56,216 nucleotides of DNA from Akkermansiaceae bacterium. GTDB lineage: Bacteria > Verrucomicrobiota > Verrucomicrobiia > Verrucomicrobiales > Akkermansiaceae. How positions within the stretch are numbered: the first letter of the stretch is position 1; every line of letters begins with the position of its first letter. A program made the translations under genes and the position numbers. The stretch is taken from positions 1-56,216 of the forward strand of contig JANXMQ010000108.1 of the NCBI GenBank assembly GCA_025354565.1, written 5' to 3'. Below are positions 44,869 through 53,444 of this stretch, in pieces. The notes beneath the pieces were generated by a model. The model did no database searches, was not told the origin of the DNA, and was given only the letters and a program-made list of their open reading frames with translations.

Positions 44869-46215
44869 TCATTTGGGGATTTCGAGGACTTGGAGCATCG
44901 AGGGTTCTGGCCAGGGTGGCGGGCGCGGCTGGTCGCGGTTGGCGGGCAGGGCTTCCCAGCGAAGGCCGAAAATTGCGGCGGGCAACGGCTTTCCTGTGTC
45001 AGACGCCCAATGCACCATCATCCCGGGAAATTTGGAACTGACTTTGCCCAATGCGGCGGGCGGGTGCGGTTCGGTGTTCGGCAGTTTCCCTTTCAATTTC
45101 CCGGTGGCGGGATCGACCTCGAAATTTCCGGTGCCATATTTGAGATGGCTGACGGCGAGGGTCAATTTGCCATCCGCTACTTTGAGCGGGCCGACGTGGA
45201 CGGCCATTTGTTCCAGCGAGCCGCCCCCGGAAAAATCCCAGCGGTATTGCCAATCGGTGACTTGCACGGAGGCCCAGGCACCCTGTCGAAATCGCGCGAG
45301 ATAGACTTGGGTATTCCCAGCGGCGTCGTATTTGAAATAGCTGACCACAGCCTGGCCTTGGAGGTCGAAGCCGGTCTGCGAGCCGCCATTGATAATGCCG
45401 CCTTTGACGGGGACGGGATCGACGACGACGCCCTCCGTGCTGGCGGTGATGGGCAGCTTGAGTGGCTTGCCATCGGCAGTTTCCCAATGGCTCAGGTCGC
45501 GGCTGCGGATGTAGGAAAGGTGATGGTTCGTCTCTGCCATCGGCGTCTCTCGCCAGACCCAGACGAGGTGATAGCGGCCATCTGGCCCGAGCACTGGCTC
45601 GTTTGGATAGGCATTCCGCTGGCCTTCGCCGTCGAACAAGGGCGTGTCCATGAGTGACTGCCAAGATCGCGATTTTTCATCGTAAACATTGAAGAACGTG
45701 TTGCCGTTGCCGCTGTGGCCATCGCGGAAATAAAACACGAGCCGGCCTTTCGGGTCTCTGAGAAATTTCGGATACGTCACTTGCTCCTCGTGGTTGCCAG
45801 TCATGTGGGGCACTTGCACCAGGCTATTGATATCGAGCGGTTTGGTACTGCGAAAATAGATCAGCGGGACGCAGTGCATGTTGCCGCTGACGTGGAGGCA
45901 GAGGTCGCGGTCCACGGCCAGAGTGAGGTAATTGTGCGAGTCCCATCCGACGGCGGACGGGAGTTTTTTGAATTTCCACACCGTGCTACCCAAGGTGCGT
46001 TGCCCCACGGTCATCTGACGGTCGGCAGCATAAAAGGCCACGAATTGCTGGTCGCCCTGAGTCAGAAGTGAGAAACCAACTGCATGGCCCGCCCAGACCG
46101 GAGCCACATCCACCACCACGGTCACGGGCGGAGTCGCTACCAGTCCCAATGCACTACCGCAGAGGATCATTCCACCCGCTAAGCCGCTCAATCTCGAAAA
46201 TCGCATCCCGTCCAT
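44869..46215 (-). CDS. Secreted BNR-repeat (BNR_4-like) polysaccharide-active protein
   Basis: 448 aa with a signal peptide (about 5-28). The beta-propeller family resembles BNR_4 (PF15892-like) proteins: GHAVGFSLLTQGDQQFVAFY, GWDSHNYLTLAVDRDLCLHVSGNMH (in parts: GWDSHNYLTLAVD, LHVSGNMHCVPL), YFRDGHSGNG, LVWVWRETP. Known members in the same sequence space include ulvan-type polysaccharide lyases (PL24/PL25); the assignment to lyase activity is an inference. His and Arg residues in SHNYLTL and VWRETP may be catalytic. It is followed on the same strand order by an esterase gene, suggesting a small carbohydrate-use cluster. Confidence 0.8.
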   Translation of the reverse strand: MDGMRFSRLSGLAGGMILCGSALGLVATPPVTVVVDVAPVWAGHAVGFSLLTQGDQQFVAFYAADRQMTVGQRTLGSTVWKFKKLPSAVGWDSHNYLTLAVDRDLCLHVSGNMHCVPLIYFRSTKPLDINSLVQVPHMTGNHEEQVTYPKFLRDPKGRLVFYFRDGHSGNGNTFFNVYDEKSRSWQSLMDTPLFDGEGQRNAYPNEPVLGPDGRYHLVWVWRETPMAETNHHLSYIRSRDLSHWETADGKPLKLPITASTEGVVVDPVPVKGGIINGGSQTGFDLQGQAVVSYFKYDAAGNTQVYLARFRQGAWASVQVTDWQYRWDFSGGGSLEQMAVHVGPLKVADGKLTLAVSHLKYGTGNFEVDPATGKLKGKLPNTEPHPPAALGKVSSKFPGMMVHWASDTGKPLPAAIFGLRWEALPANRDQPRPPPWPEPSMLQVLEIPK

Positions 46216-46260
46216 ACCCAGTAAGGCGCGGCACTATTTCGCCAAACCAGCGGCCATCGC

Positions 46261-47181
46261 TCAGTGGGGCGGCTTTTTCAACCAGCCGTTCCGGCCCAGC
46301 CAGCGGCGGATATCGTCATAAGCCTCGGTGCGGATCGCCTCGTCGCGGAAGGCGTGCTCACCCTGCGAGAGGATGTGCAATTCCACGCTCACGCCCACTT
46401 TCCGGCAGGCTGCGGCGAACATCATCGAGTTCTCAGGCGGCACGCCGGAGTCCATCCCGCCGTGGACGAGGACGACGGGCGGGGTGTCCTTGGAAACGTG
46501 TTGCTCGCACGAAAGCTCCGGCCAAAGTGCCTTCTTGTCCGCCGTTAGATTCTTGCGCGAACCCTTGTGCACGAAGCCCTCGTCGGTAAAAGTGATGACC
46601 GGATAGAAAAGCATCGCGAAGTCCGGCCGCGCCGAAACGCGGGCCAGCGGTTCGGTGGCGGCCGGCTTGCCGAGGTCGAGTTGGGTGATCACGGTGGCGG
46701 CGAGATGGCCACCTGCGGAGAAACCCATCAGGCCGATGTGCTGCGGATCGATCTGGAACTCCGCCGCCCGCGAGCGCACCAGACGCATGGCCTGCCGGGC
46801 ATCCTGAAGCGGCAGCGGGTGCATGAATCTCGGCGCATGGCGATAACGCACGACAAAGGCTGTGATGCCGTTTTCTGTGAGAAATTTCGCCGCGATCGGT
46901 GCTTCATAGTCCATGGAAACTCCGCCATAGCCGCCACCGGGCAGGACGACGACGGCGGTGCCGTTGCCAGTCCCCGGTGCGGGCGGGTGGACGTCCACCG
47001 TCGGGATCGCCGGATCGCTTTCCGTATCCGGTCCGGCGGGGATGCTGCCTGCGGGCCATAGTGGCAGGCGGGTGATGCCGGGCGGCGGCGCGGATTGTGC
47101 TTCACAATGCATAACGGTTAGACTGACGGCGGCGGATGCGCAGAGCGCAAAAAAGCTGGAGCTGGACTTGCGGGTTTTCAT
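46261..47181 (-). CDS. Secreted alpha/beta-hydrolase (acetyl-esterase-like)
   Basis: 306 aa from the ATG at 47181, where a signal peptide starts (MKTRKSSSSF...MHCEA). The longer frame start at 47247 would read into the tRNA gene and is rejected. The fold is the BD-FAE/acetyl-xylan esterase type: oxyanion loop VVVLPGGGYGG, nucleophile elbow GFSAGGHLAA, Asp in HGGMDSGVPPENS and His in GEHAF form the triad. Such enzymes remove acetyl or feruloyl groups from plant or algal polysaccharides, which fits the BNR protein encoded downstream at 45-bp distance. Confidence 0.87.
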   Translation of the reverse strand: MKTRKSSSSFFALCASAAVSLTVMHCEAQSAPPPGITRLPLWPAGSIPAGPDTESDPAIPTVDVHPPAPGTGNGTAVVVLPGGGYGGVSMDYEAPIAAKFLTENGITAFVVRYRHAPRFMHPLPLQDARQAMRLVRSRAAEFQIDPQHIGLMGFSAGGHLAATVITQLDLGKPAATEPLARVSARPDFAMLFYPVITFTDEGFVHKGSRKNLTADKKALWPELSCEQHVSKDTPPVVLVHGGMDSGVPPENSMMFAAACRKVGVSVELHILSQGEHAFRDEAIRTEAYDDIRRWLGRNGWLKKPPH

Positions 47182-47206
47182 CAGAGTAAGAGTTAGGATT
47201 GAAAAG

Positions 47207-47289
47207 TGCCGCCGGCCGGACTCGAACCGGCACGACCGTGAAGTCAACGGATTTTAAGTCCGGGGCGTCTACCATTCCGCCACGGCGGC
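47207..47289 (-). tRNA. tRNA-Leu (anticodon UAA)
   Basis: An 83-nt class II tRNA on the minus strand. Acceptor GCCGCCG pairs with CGGCGGC, with discriminator A at 47207. The anticodon loop CTTAAAA gives UAA; there is a long variable arm (GTTGACTTCACGGTC region) and a T-arm with GGTTCGAGTCC. The CCA end is not encoded. UAA reads UUA and UUG leucine codons. It stands alone between the esterase and protease genes. Confidence 0.95.
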
Positions 47290-47389
47290 ATTTTCACAGC
47301 GCCGCGTGAGGCGACTGCGCCGGGAGTAATGCCTAATCCCGATCCGCCGTCTAGTGCGGCTTTCATTCCGTGGCGATTTCCTCGCGAAA

Positions 47390-48175
47390 TCACCATCTGC
47401 CGAGGACAGCGGCGACGGTGAGTCCGCCGGACTCGCCGGGGTGGACGAGTTTTTTTCCCACCGAAGACTGCGGGAAAACGGCCTCCAGACAGGGCGAGGC
47501 GGAGGGTGTGTCGGCAAGGATGGCGTGGATGGGAATGGCGATGCTGCCCTGATAGACTTTGCCGCCCCAGGGATCGAGATAGGTGACGGGGAAGGAAACC
47601 GCGCCTTTTTCCAGATGCCGGGGGATGGCGGTGAGGGTGACGAAATGGGCGTCGAGCACCTGCCACTCCCCAGCGCGGTGGACGTAGCGGCGGAGACTGA
47701 TGACGGGGGGCAGTCCTTTGGTTAGAGAGGTTTCGAAATATTGGTGGACGCGCTTGAGGAGTGTTTCCCCGGATTCGCCGGGCTTGGCGAAGAGGACTTC
47801 CTGGCTGATGACGGGTAGGAATTGGCCACGGGTCATTTCGTTGGCGATGTCTGCTAGGTCGGCGAGATTCACGCCTTTGCGGGACCAGCGTGGGCGGTCA
47901 GTTAGGTGGGTCGAGGGCCTCATGCCGTAGTCGCGGATGATGGCGGTGATCCGTTGTTTGTCGGTGTCGCCGGGAAGGGCGTTGGCGGCGCGCTGCCAGT
48001 CTGGATTGCCAAAGCGAAAGGCATTGAGCAAGGCGGCGGGGCCACAGGCGTTGCCAGCGACGACGAGTTGGTTGGCGGCGACGGCGGTGGGATTGGGAGC
48101 CTCGCGGTTGGCCGGTTCCGCCAGCGCGGTCCCGCAGAGCAGGAGGCAGAGACTATTTAGCGCCAGCCGGAACAT
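47390..48175 (-). CDS. C39-like cysteine peptidase, secreted
   Basis: 261 aa from the ATG at 48175, which begins a signal peptide (MFRLALNSLCLLLCGTALA). Papain-fold features are C44 in NACGPAALLNA, H177 in LDAHFVTLTAI and D201 in YLDPWGG, the Cys-His-Asp set of C39-type peptidases. The start lies inside the end of the subtilase gene (23-bp overlap), so the two are coupled. No transporter or leader-peptide substrate lies nearby, so a role in bacteriocin maturation is not supported; a housekeeping or envelope role is as likely. Confidence 0.75.
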   Translation of the reverse strand: MFRLALNSLCLLLCGTALAEPANREAPNPTAVAANQLVVAGNACGPAALLNAFRFGNPDWQRAANALPGDTDKQRITAIIRDYGMRPSTHLTDRPRWSRKGVNLADLADIANEMTRGQFLPVISQEVLFAKPGESGETLLKRVHQYFETSLTKGLPPVISLRRYVHRAGEWQVLDAHFVTLTAIPRHLEKGAVSFPVTYLDPWGGKVYQGSIAIPIHAILADTPSASPCLEAVFPQSSVGKKLVHPGESGGLTVAAVLGRW

Positions 48176-49769
48176 AGGTGACAACGCGGCTGTCGTTAGC
48201 AGGCTTCGCATCGGTGCGGCCATTGGAGAGGATGACTTTGGAGCTGATGTTCATGCCGTCCGGCGAGGAGCCGTTGAGCGGCACGAGGATGGTTTGGACG
48301 GCATTGGCGGCAAGCGAGGTGATGTTGGAATTGACGATGCCGTAGGGCGTGGAAATGCGGACATCGGTGTTGATCAAAGTTTCCGTCCCACGGTTTTGGA
48401 CGAGGACTGCGATCTGGCCGTTCGGGTGGCTCGCATCCGGCGGAATGATCTGTTGGGAGGCCAGAGCGGCGTCGTAGATACCGGGGGTATTGCCAGCTAG
48501 GGCGCGTCCCAGATCCGGCATGCCCGCGCCCAATTGTGGATCCGGGCCCGCCGCGCCGCCATCGTTGAGGTAGGAAAATAGCAGCGTTTCGGCTTGCCCG
48601 GCGGTGAGCGTCTTCCCGCCCGCTTGGCTCATCAGCGCAGCGAGCGAGCCGACCACGATGGGGCTGCTGAACGAGGTGCCGCTGACGCTGGCGGCTTGGT
48701 CGCCGGTCCATGCGGCATTGACCCCGAAGCCTGGGGCGGAGATGGCGACTTGGTTGCCGGTGTTTGAGAAATCGAGGTGATTTCCCATGGCATCCACCGC
48801 GCCTACCGCGATGACCCCGGTGTTCGCCGCAGGATAGGAAACTTGATCGGTGCCGTTGTTGCCAGCCGCCGCGACGATGAGTGAGCCAGCAGCCTGCGCG
48901 TAGGCGATGGCGTTCTGCACCAAAGGGCTGTCGCCGACACTGCCCATGGAGATGTTGATCAGTTGCGCCCGCGCATCGACCGCCGCGATAATGCCTTGCG
49001 CTAACAGGAAGCTATCCGACTGGCCGAGATCGTTGGCGATGCGGATCGAGTAAATGTCAGCGCCGGGCGCGACGCCGGGGGTGAACGAGTTTTGACCGAT
49101 GATCATGGATGCCACCGCCGTGCCGTGGCCATCCTGCTTGGATAGATCCGTCGGCAGTGGGACTAGATTGAGCGTGGAAATTCTGCTGGAAAACGCCGGG
49201 CTGGCAGCCACGCCGGTGTCGAGAATGGCGACGAGCACACCTTTTCCCCATGCTGAATTGTCTGCCGTGACACCGAGCCAATCGAGCAGGCCGGCGCCCA
49301 AAGCCACGGCTCCCGCCTGGGCCTTCCCATTCGTAGCGGGCGGGGTGTCCACTGGGTAAACGTACGAGGACTGCTCGTCGCCATTGAGCAGGGAAGCGAG
49401 ATCATCCGGGTTGAGAAATCCGATCCGCAGGGCGTGGAGCTTATCGAGCCGGCCTAGCAGGTGTAGCCGGTCGCCCGCGCGTTTGAGAAAATTTTCCAAG
49501 GCGGATTGGTCTTTGAAAACGAGAATCCGCTGACCCGCCAGCGCGCCGTTTTTCAGCGCGTCGTCATCGCGGCGGTATGCGGGGCCGCGTTCTTCGCGGC
49601 GGAACTTGGGTGCCGGCTCGTCAACCATCACCGTTCGTTTCGGCGGACTGGCTGGCTTGGCCTTGGTTTCTTGGCCCGGCGGCAGCTTAGTCGCTGTCGC
49701 CGCCAGCCAGTAACCCAGTAACACGATCATCGCGAAACCGAGTAGCAATAGCAGTTGGTGACGGCGCAT
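48153..49769 (-). CDS. Secreted subtilisin-like serine protease (S8)
   Basis: 538 aa with an N-terminal hydrophobic anchor/signal (about 5-26). A prodomain-like region (about 60-165) is followed by the subtilase core with D184 (AILDTGVAA), H215 (DGHGTAVAS), oxyanion N304 (AAGNNG) and S366 (GTSFSSP), so the enzyme should be active. A C-terminal beta-rich extension of about 100 residues (VLVQNRGTETLINTDVRIS) looks like a surface or binding domain. Coupled to the C39-like peptidase gene downstream. Confidence 0.93.
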   Translation of the reverse strand: MRRHQLLLLLGFAMIVLLGYWLAATATKLPPGQETKAKPASPPKRTVMVDEPAPKFRREERGPAYRRDDDALKNGALAGQRILVFKDQSALENFLKRAGDRLHLLGRLDKLHALRIGFLNPDDLASLLNGDEQSSYVYPVDTPPATNGKAQAGAVALGAGLLDWLGVTADNSAWGKGVLVAILDTGVAASPAFSSRISTLNLVPLPTDLSKQDGHGTAVASMIIGQNSFTPGVAPGADIYSIRIANDLGQSDSFLLAQGIIAAVDARAQLINISMGSVGDSPLVQNAIAYAQAAGSLIVAAAGNNGTDQVSYPAANTGVIAVGAVDAMGNHLDFSNTGNQVAISAPGFGVNAAWTGDQAASVSGTSFSSPIVVGSLAALMSQAGGKTLTAGQAETLLFSYLNDGGAAGPDPQLGAGMPDLGRALAGNTPGIYDAALASQQIIPPDASHPNGQIAVLVQNRGTETLINTDVRISTPYGIVNSNITSLAANAVQTILVPLNGSSPDGMNISSKVILSNGRTDAKPANDSRVVTYVPAGAK

Positions 49770-49855
49770 GGCGCAGACTAAACACCAGCAAACAGGAAAC
49801 GGCAGCTAATAATTTCACATGACAGATCGCCCGTCCTTGGGGAATAGCTATCGCC

Positions 49856-50374
49856 ATGACAGCATCCACTCACACAAATGCCGCCGGGCGTTGGTTTCTG
49901 ATCGTGCTGGGCATGGTGCTGGCAATGCTTGGCGGGGTGTTTGTCTGGCTGATGGCGCGGAGTTTCCAACGGGCATGGGAAATGCGGGCATGGCCTAAAA
50001 TTCCCTGCGTGATCCTGGTTTCGGAGGTTGCGGAATTCAAACATGATGAAATCTCGGGCATGGAGTTTCGCCAGCTTCTGAACTATGGCTACGAGTGGCA
50101 GGGCGTGGCCCACACCAGCAATCATCTGACCTGGCGCGACAACCCTGCATCCCCGAGCCGCGAGTTGGTGGAATCCCGGGTGGCGGAATTTCCCGTCGGC
50201 AAATCCACCGTCTGCCACGTCGATCCCGCTAACCCTGCCTTCGCCATTCTCAAGCCGGATTCCCTCGCGCCCGGCTACGCGATCTGGTTTCCCGGCTTGT
50301 TCGTCATCGGCGGCCTGGGCATCGTCTGGCGGGCCGCGACGAACCGGCCATCTCGCCCGCAGGTGAGGAGCTAA
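49856..50374 (+). CDS. DUF3592 membrane protein
   Basis: 172 aa. Two membrane helices (about 12-36 and about 143-160) flank a beta-rich soluble domain with the DUF3592 pattern (WPKIPCVILVSEV, YGYEWQGVAHTSN, VGKSTVCHVDPANPAFAIL). The family is widespread and of unknown function. It is divergent from the subtilase gene. A CTAACAG heptamer begins immediately before its stop codon region. Confidence 0.8.
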   Translation: MTASTHTNAAGRWFLIVLGMVLAMLGGVFVWLMARSFQRAWEMRAWPKIPCVILVSEVAEFKHDEISGMEFRQLLNYGYEWQGVAHTSNHLTWRDNPASPSRELVESRVAEFPVGKSTVCHVDPANPAFAILKPDSLAPGYAIWFPGLFVIGGLGIVWRAATNRPSRPQVRS

Positions 50375-50489
50375 CAGATCGTGCGTTTCGCAATAGTCCC
50401 AAGGAAACCCACGCCACACGAAAAACGAGGCGTGACATGAAACGTGAATGCCATAGTTTCTCCGCAACTTCACCGCAACTCCCCCCTTT

Positions 50490-51443
50490 ATGGAAAACCC
50501 CCTTCACACCCTCGGCCACAATTTCCTCAACACCACCGGTTCCGCCGATCAGGAAAACCCGCTGAAACTTTCCCGCCGCGGCTTCATGCTGCTGGCTGCC
50601 ACCTTGTCCAGTTGCGCGGCGGCGGATCCGTTGAAGCCCGCCACCGCCGCCCGACCCGCTTCGGCTCCGGTGAAAACGCCGTCTAACACCGCTTACCGCA
50701 CGCCCTCGATCAAGGGTCCGGTCCCCCGCAATCCAGACCTGCACCTGAGCAACAATTTCTCCAAAAGCTCAGGCATCTCGTTTTCCCGTGTCCTCGTCTC
50801 CGGTAACTACATCGCCATGACCTTCGACGATGGCCCACAACCGCAGAACACCCCGCGCCTGCTCGACATGCTCCGCGAGCGCAACATCAAGGCCACTTTC
50901 TACGTCATCGGCCAAAGCGTCGATCTCTACCCTGCCGTCGTCCGCCGCACGGTCGCGGAGGGGCATGAAATTGGCAACCACTCGAACACCCATCGGCTGC
51001 TCAGCAAACTCCCCGACGCGGAAATCCTCGCCGATCTCCACCGCTGCGAAAACGCCATCGTCCGCGCCTGCGGGGTCAAGCCGCCGACCATGCGCCCGCC
51101 CTACGGTGGCCTGCTACAACGCCAGCGCGAACTCGTCCATGCAGAGTTCGGCTACCCGATCATCCTCTGGTCCGTCGATCCGCTAGATTGGAAACGCCCC
51201 GGTGCCTCCGTCGTCAGCTCACGCATCCTCGCCGGCGCCTCTTCCGGTGGGATCGTCCTCTCCCATGACCTGCACTCGCAGACCGTCGATGCGATGCCAA
51301 ACACCCTCGACACCCTGCTCCGCCGTGGTTTCAAGTTCGTCACGGTTTCCCAACTTCTTGCGATGAAACTCGAGACCCCGGGGACCGCACCCGCACCTGC
51401 CGAACCCGCCGTCCAGACCGAACAAGTCCCCCCAACTTTCTAA
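50490..51443 (+). CDS. NodB-type polysaccharide deacetylase, lipoprotein
   Basis: 317 aa. The N-terminus carries both a twin arginine (SRRGF) and a lipobox (LSSC, C42), suggesting an exported lipid-anchored enzyme. The NodB homology domain has motif 1 TFDDGP (D113, D114), metal-binding H164 and H168 (HSNTH), motif 3 RPPYGG (202-207) and a final VLSHDL-type motif (IVLSHDLH), so the catalytic set is complete. It removes N- or O-acetyl groups from chitin, peptidoglycan or similar glycans. The dynamin-like gene starts 3 bp after it. Confidence 0.9.
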   Translation: MENPLHTLGHNFLNTTGSADQENPLKLSRRGFMLLAATLSSCAAADPLKPATAARPASAPVKTPSNTAYRTPSIKGPVPRNPDLHLSNNFSKSSGISFSRVLVSGNYIAMTFDDGPQPQNTPRLLDMLRERNIKATFYVIGQSVDLYPAVVRRTVAEGHEIGNHSNTHRLLSKLPDAEILADLHRCENAIVRACGVKPPTMRPPYGGLLQRQRELVHAEFGYPIILWSVDPLDWKRPGASVVSSRILAGASSGGIVLSHDLHSQTVDAMPNTLDTLLRRGFKFVTVSQLLAMKLETPGTAPAPAEPAVQTEQVPPTF

Positions 51444-51446
51444 CTT

Positions 51447-53174
51447 GTGAGCCACACCATGTTCGGCGAGCGCTACTTCGCGACGCGTGAACGGCTTTCG
51501 GGCGTGATGCGCGGCGTTGCCGAACTGGCGACCGAAACCGGGGCGGAACTCGGCGACCGCCTGCCACTCGCGGAAATCGAAACCGGTCTCGGCACCCCCT
51601 TCCTCTTCGTCGTCTGCGGCGAGGTCAATGCCGGCAAGTCCACCCTCGTCAACGGCCTCTTCGGCCGGGACTTGTGCCGCGTCAACATCCTGCCGGAAAC
51701 CGACCGCGTCCTCTGGTATCAATACGGCAAATCCGCCCGCGATGTCGAGATCACGCCGATGCTCGAGGAACGCCACCGCCCGATCGAGTTCCTCCGGGAT
51801 TTTAACCTGATCGACACCCCCGGCACCAATTCCATCGTCCAAGGCCATCAGGAAATCACCGCGCGCTTCCTGCCCTCCGCCGACCTCATCCTCTTCGTTT
51901 TCCCGGTCACCAACCCCTGGGGCGCGGCCACTTGGAATTTCATCTCGGAAATCTCCCCGGACGTGCTCAAGCGCACCGCCTTCATCATCCAACAGGCCGA
52001 CCAGCGCGAAGCCATCGACATCAGCGTGATCCGCGGCCACATGGCAGATCTCGCGGTGAAACGGCTTGGCCACGTCCCGCCGATCTTCGCCGTCTCCGGT
52101 AAAATGGCCTACGAGGCCAAGCGCGCCGTCCCCTTCGCCGGTGACCGCCTGAAAACCAGTGGCTACCCGGAGTTGGAAAGCTTCATCTCCAAGAAAGTCT
52201 GCGAATCCCCGGAGCGGAAACTCGTCCTGGAAACCTGGCGCAGTCAGGCCGCCTCCGCCCTCCGCGTGGTGGAGGATCACATCGAGGGCATGACCCGCGA
52301 ACTCAACGTTCAAGGCCGTTTCCTCGACACCATCGAGGGCGAGATCGACGACATCCGCGAGCGCTTCGTCGCTCGTCTGCCGCGCCATCTAGCAGGTGTG
52401 GCCGAGGTCTTTGAAACCGAAGCCGTCTGGGTCTCCAAGCTCCTCCGGCGGCGGCTCGGCCTCTGCCGATCCTTCATCCGTCTCTTCACCGGCGACCGCA
52501 CCGGCCAGGAAATGGAAACCGTCTTTGTCGATCGCCTGCAAACCGCAGTCGAGTCCGTCGCGGAAACCGACGGCGTCGAGGTCGTCGAATTCTGCCGCAC
52601 CCACTGGAACGAACTCGGAGTCCGCGTGGAAGAAGCAATGGCCGTGGAGCTGGGCGATGTTGCCCAGCTCGACGAGACCCTCGCCACCGCGAAAAAGCGC
52701 TTCATCCTCCGCCTCGGCCGCGCCGCCCGCCAAGGCATCGGCAATCTCAAAGTCCGCAACCAGCTCGACAAGGAACTCCGCCGTCGCAATCTCGCGCTCA
52801 AGTCCTTCGTCGTCATGACGCTCCTCCTCACCACCGCCGGCGCCACCTGCGGTGCGCTGCGCCTCCATTGGCTTCCCCCCATCCTATGCGGACTCGCCGG
52901 GCTGTTCCTGCTAGGCGCGTTGCTCACCGCCGCCATTACCCGCAAGACCATCACCACCGAGTTTCAATCCCGCCTGCTCGACACCTGCGGCGGCTTTGCC
53001 AGCACCCTGCGCGCCGACTACGAGGAGGCTCTGCGCATCGTGTTCCAAGATTATGTCTCCTCGCTCACTGCGGTTAGAACCCACCTGTCGCGTGAAAAAA
53101 TCGCCGTGGAACCCTACCTCCGCCGCTGGCAGGAACTTTTCCTAACACTCAAGGCAATCGAGCAAGAACTCTAA
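51447..53174 (+). CDS. Bacterial dynamin-like GTPase
   Basis: 575 aa. The GTPase domain has P-loop GEVNAGKS (58-65), G3 motif DTPGTNS (123-129) and a G4-like QQADQRE in place of NKxD. A long helical stalk (about 240-450) is followed by two closely spaced membrane helices (about 452-470 and 475-500), which fits a membrane-remodelling bacterial dynamin-like protein (BDLP/LeoA type). The frame begins with GTG at 51447; the ATG at 51459 (MFGERYF) is an alternative. Coupling to a deacetylase is unusual and suggests a role at the envelope. Confidence 0.82.
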   Translation: MSHTMFGERYFATRERLSGVMRGVAELATETGAELGDRLPLAEIETGLGTPFLFVVCGEVNAGKSTLVNGLFGRDLCRVNILPETDRVLWYQYGKSARDVEITPMLEERHRPIEFLRDFNLIDTPGTNSIVQGHQEITARFLPSADLILFVFPVTNPWGAATWNFISEISPDVLKRTAFIIQQADQREAIDISVIRGHMADLAVKRLGHVPPIFAVSGKMAYEAKRAVPFAGDRLKTSGYPELESFISKKVCESPERKLVLETWRSQAASALRVVEDHIEGMTRELNVQGRFLDTIEGEIDDIRERFVARLPRHLAGVAEVFETEAVWVSKLLRRRLGLCRSFIRLFTGDRTGQEMETVFVDRLQTAVESVAETDGVEVVEFCRTHWNELGVRVEEAMAVELGDVAQLDETLATAKKRFILRLGRAARQGIGNLKVRNQLDKELRRRNLALKSFVVMTLLLTTAGATCGALRLHWLPPILCGLAGLFLLGALLTAAITRKTITTEFQSRLLDTCGGFASTLRADYEEALRIVFQDYVSSLTAVRTHLSREKIAVEPYLRRWQELFLTLKAIEQEL

Positions 53175-53219
53175 AATCCACCCTCTTCACGGACCGTGGA
53201 ATCCAGAGGCTGCGCTATC

Positions 53220-53273
53220 AGGCATCATTAAACCGGCGAAGCCCATGTTTTTGTCTGTCGTGATTTAATGCCT
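53220..53273 (+). terminator. Imperfect stem-loop after the dynamin-like gene
   Basis: AGGCATCATTAAA (53220-53232) pairs with TTTAATGCCT (about 53264-53273) if three bases bulge out; the loop is about 31 nt. It lies 46 bp after the stop and may be a terminator. The rest of 53175-53444 shows no gene. Confidence 0.4.
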
Positions 53274-53444
53274 GAAATTACCGGGCAATCTCTCTGTCTC
53301 GCCAAGACACCTCAGATGAAAAACCCGATTATCCTTGCCAGCCACGGGCTTTCCCGCTTTTACCTAGTAGCAAACCCATAACATCTATGGACGTTGATGG
53401 GGTAATCCACGGAATCATCCACTGTCCCCACACTAAATCCAGCC

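Noticed and set aside
47244-47666. Open frame on the minus strand overlapping tRNA-Leu and the C39-like peptidase gene
   Set aside because: Arg/Pro-rich shadow sequence that runs into the tRNA; not protein-like.
47390-48175. Bacteriocin maturation role for the C39-like peptidase
   Set aside because: No ABC exporter, leader peptide or small double-glycine precursor lies nearby.
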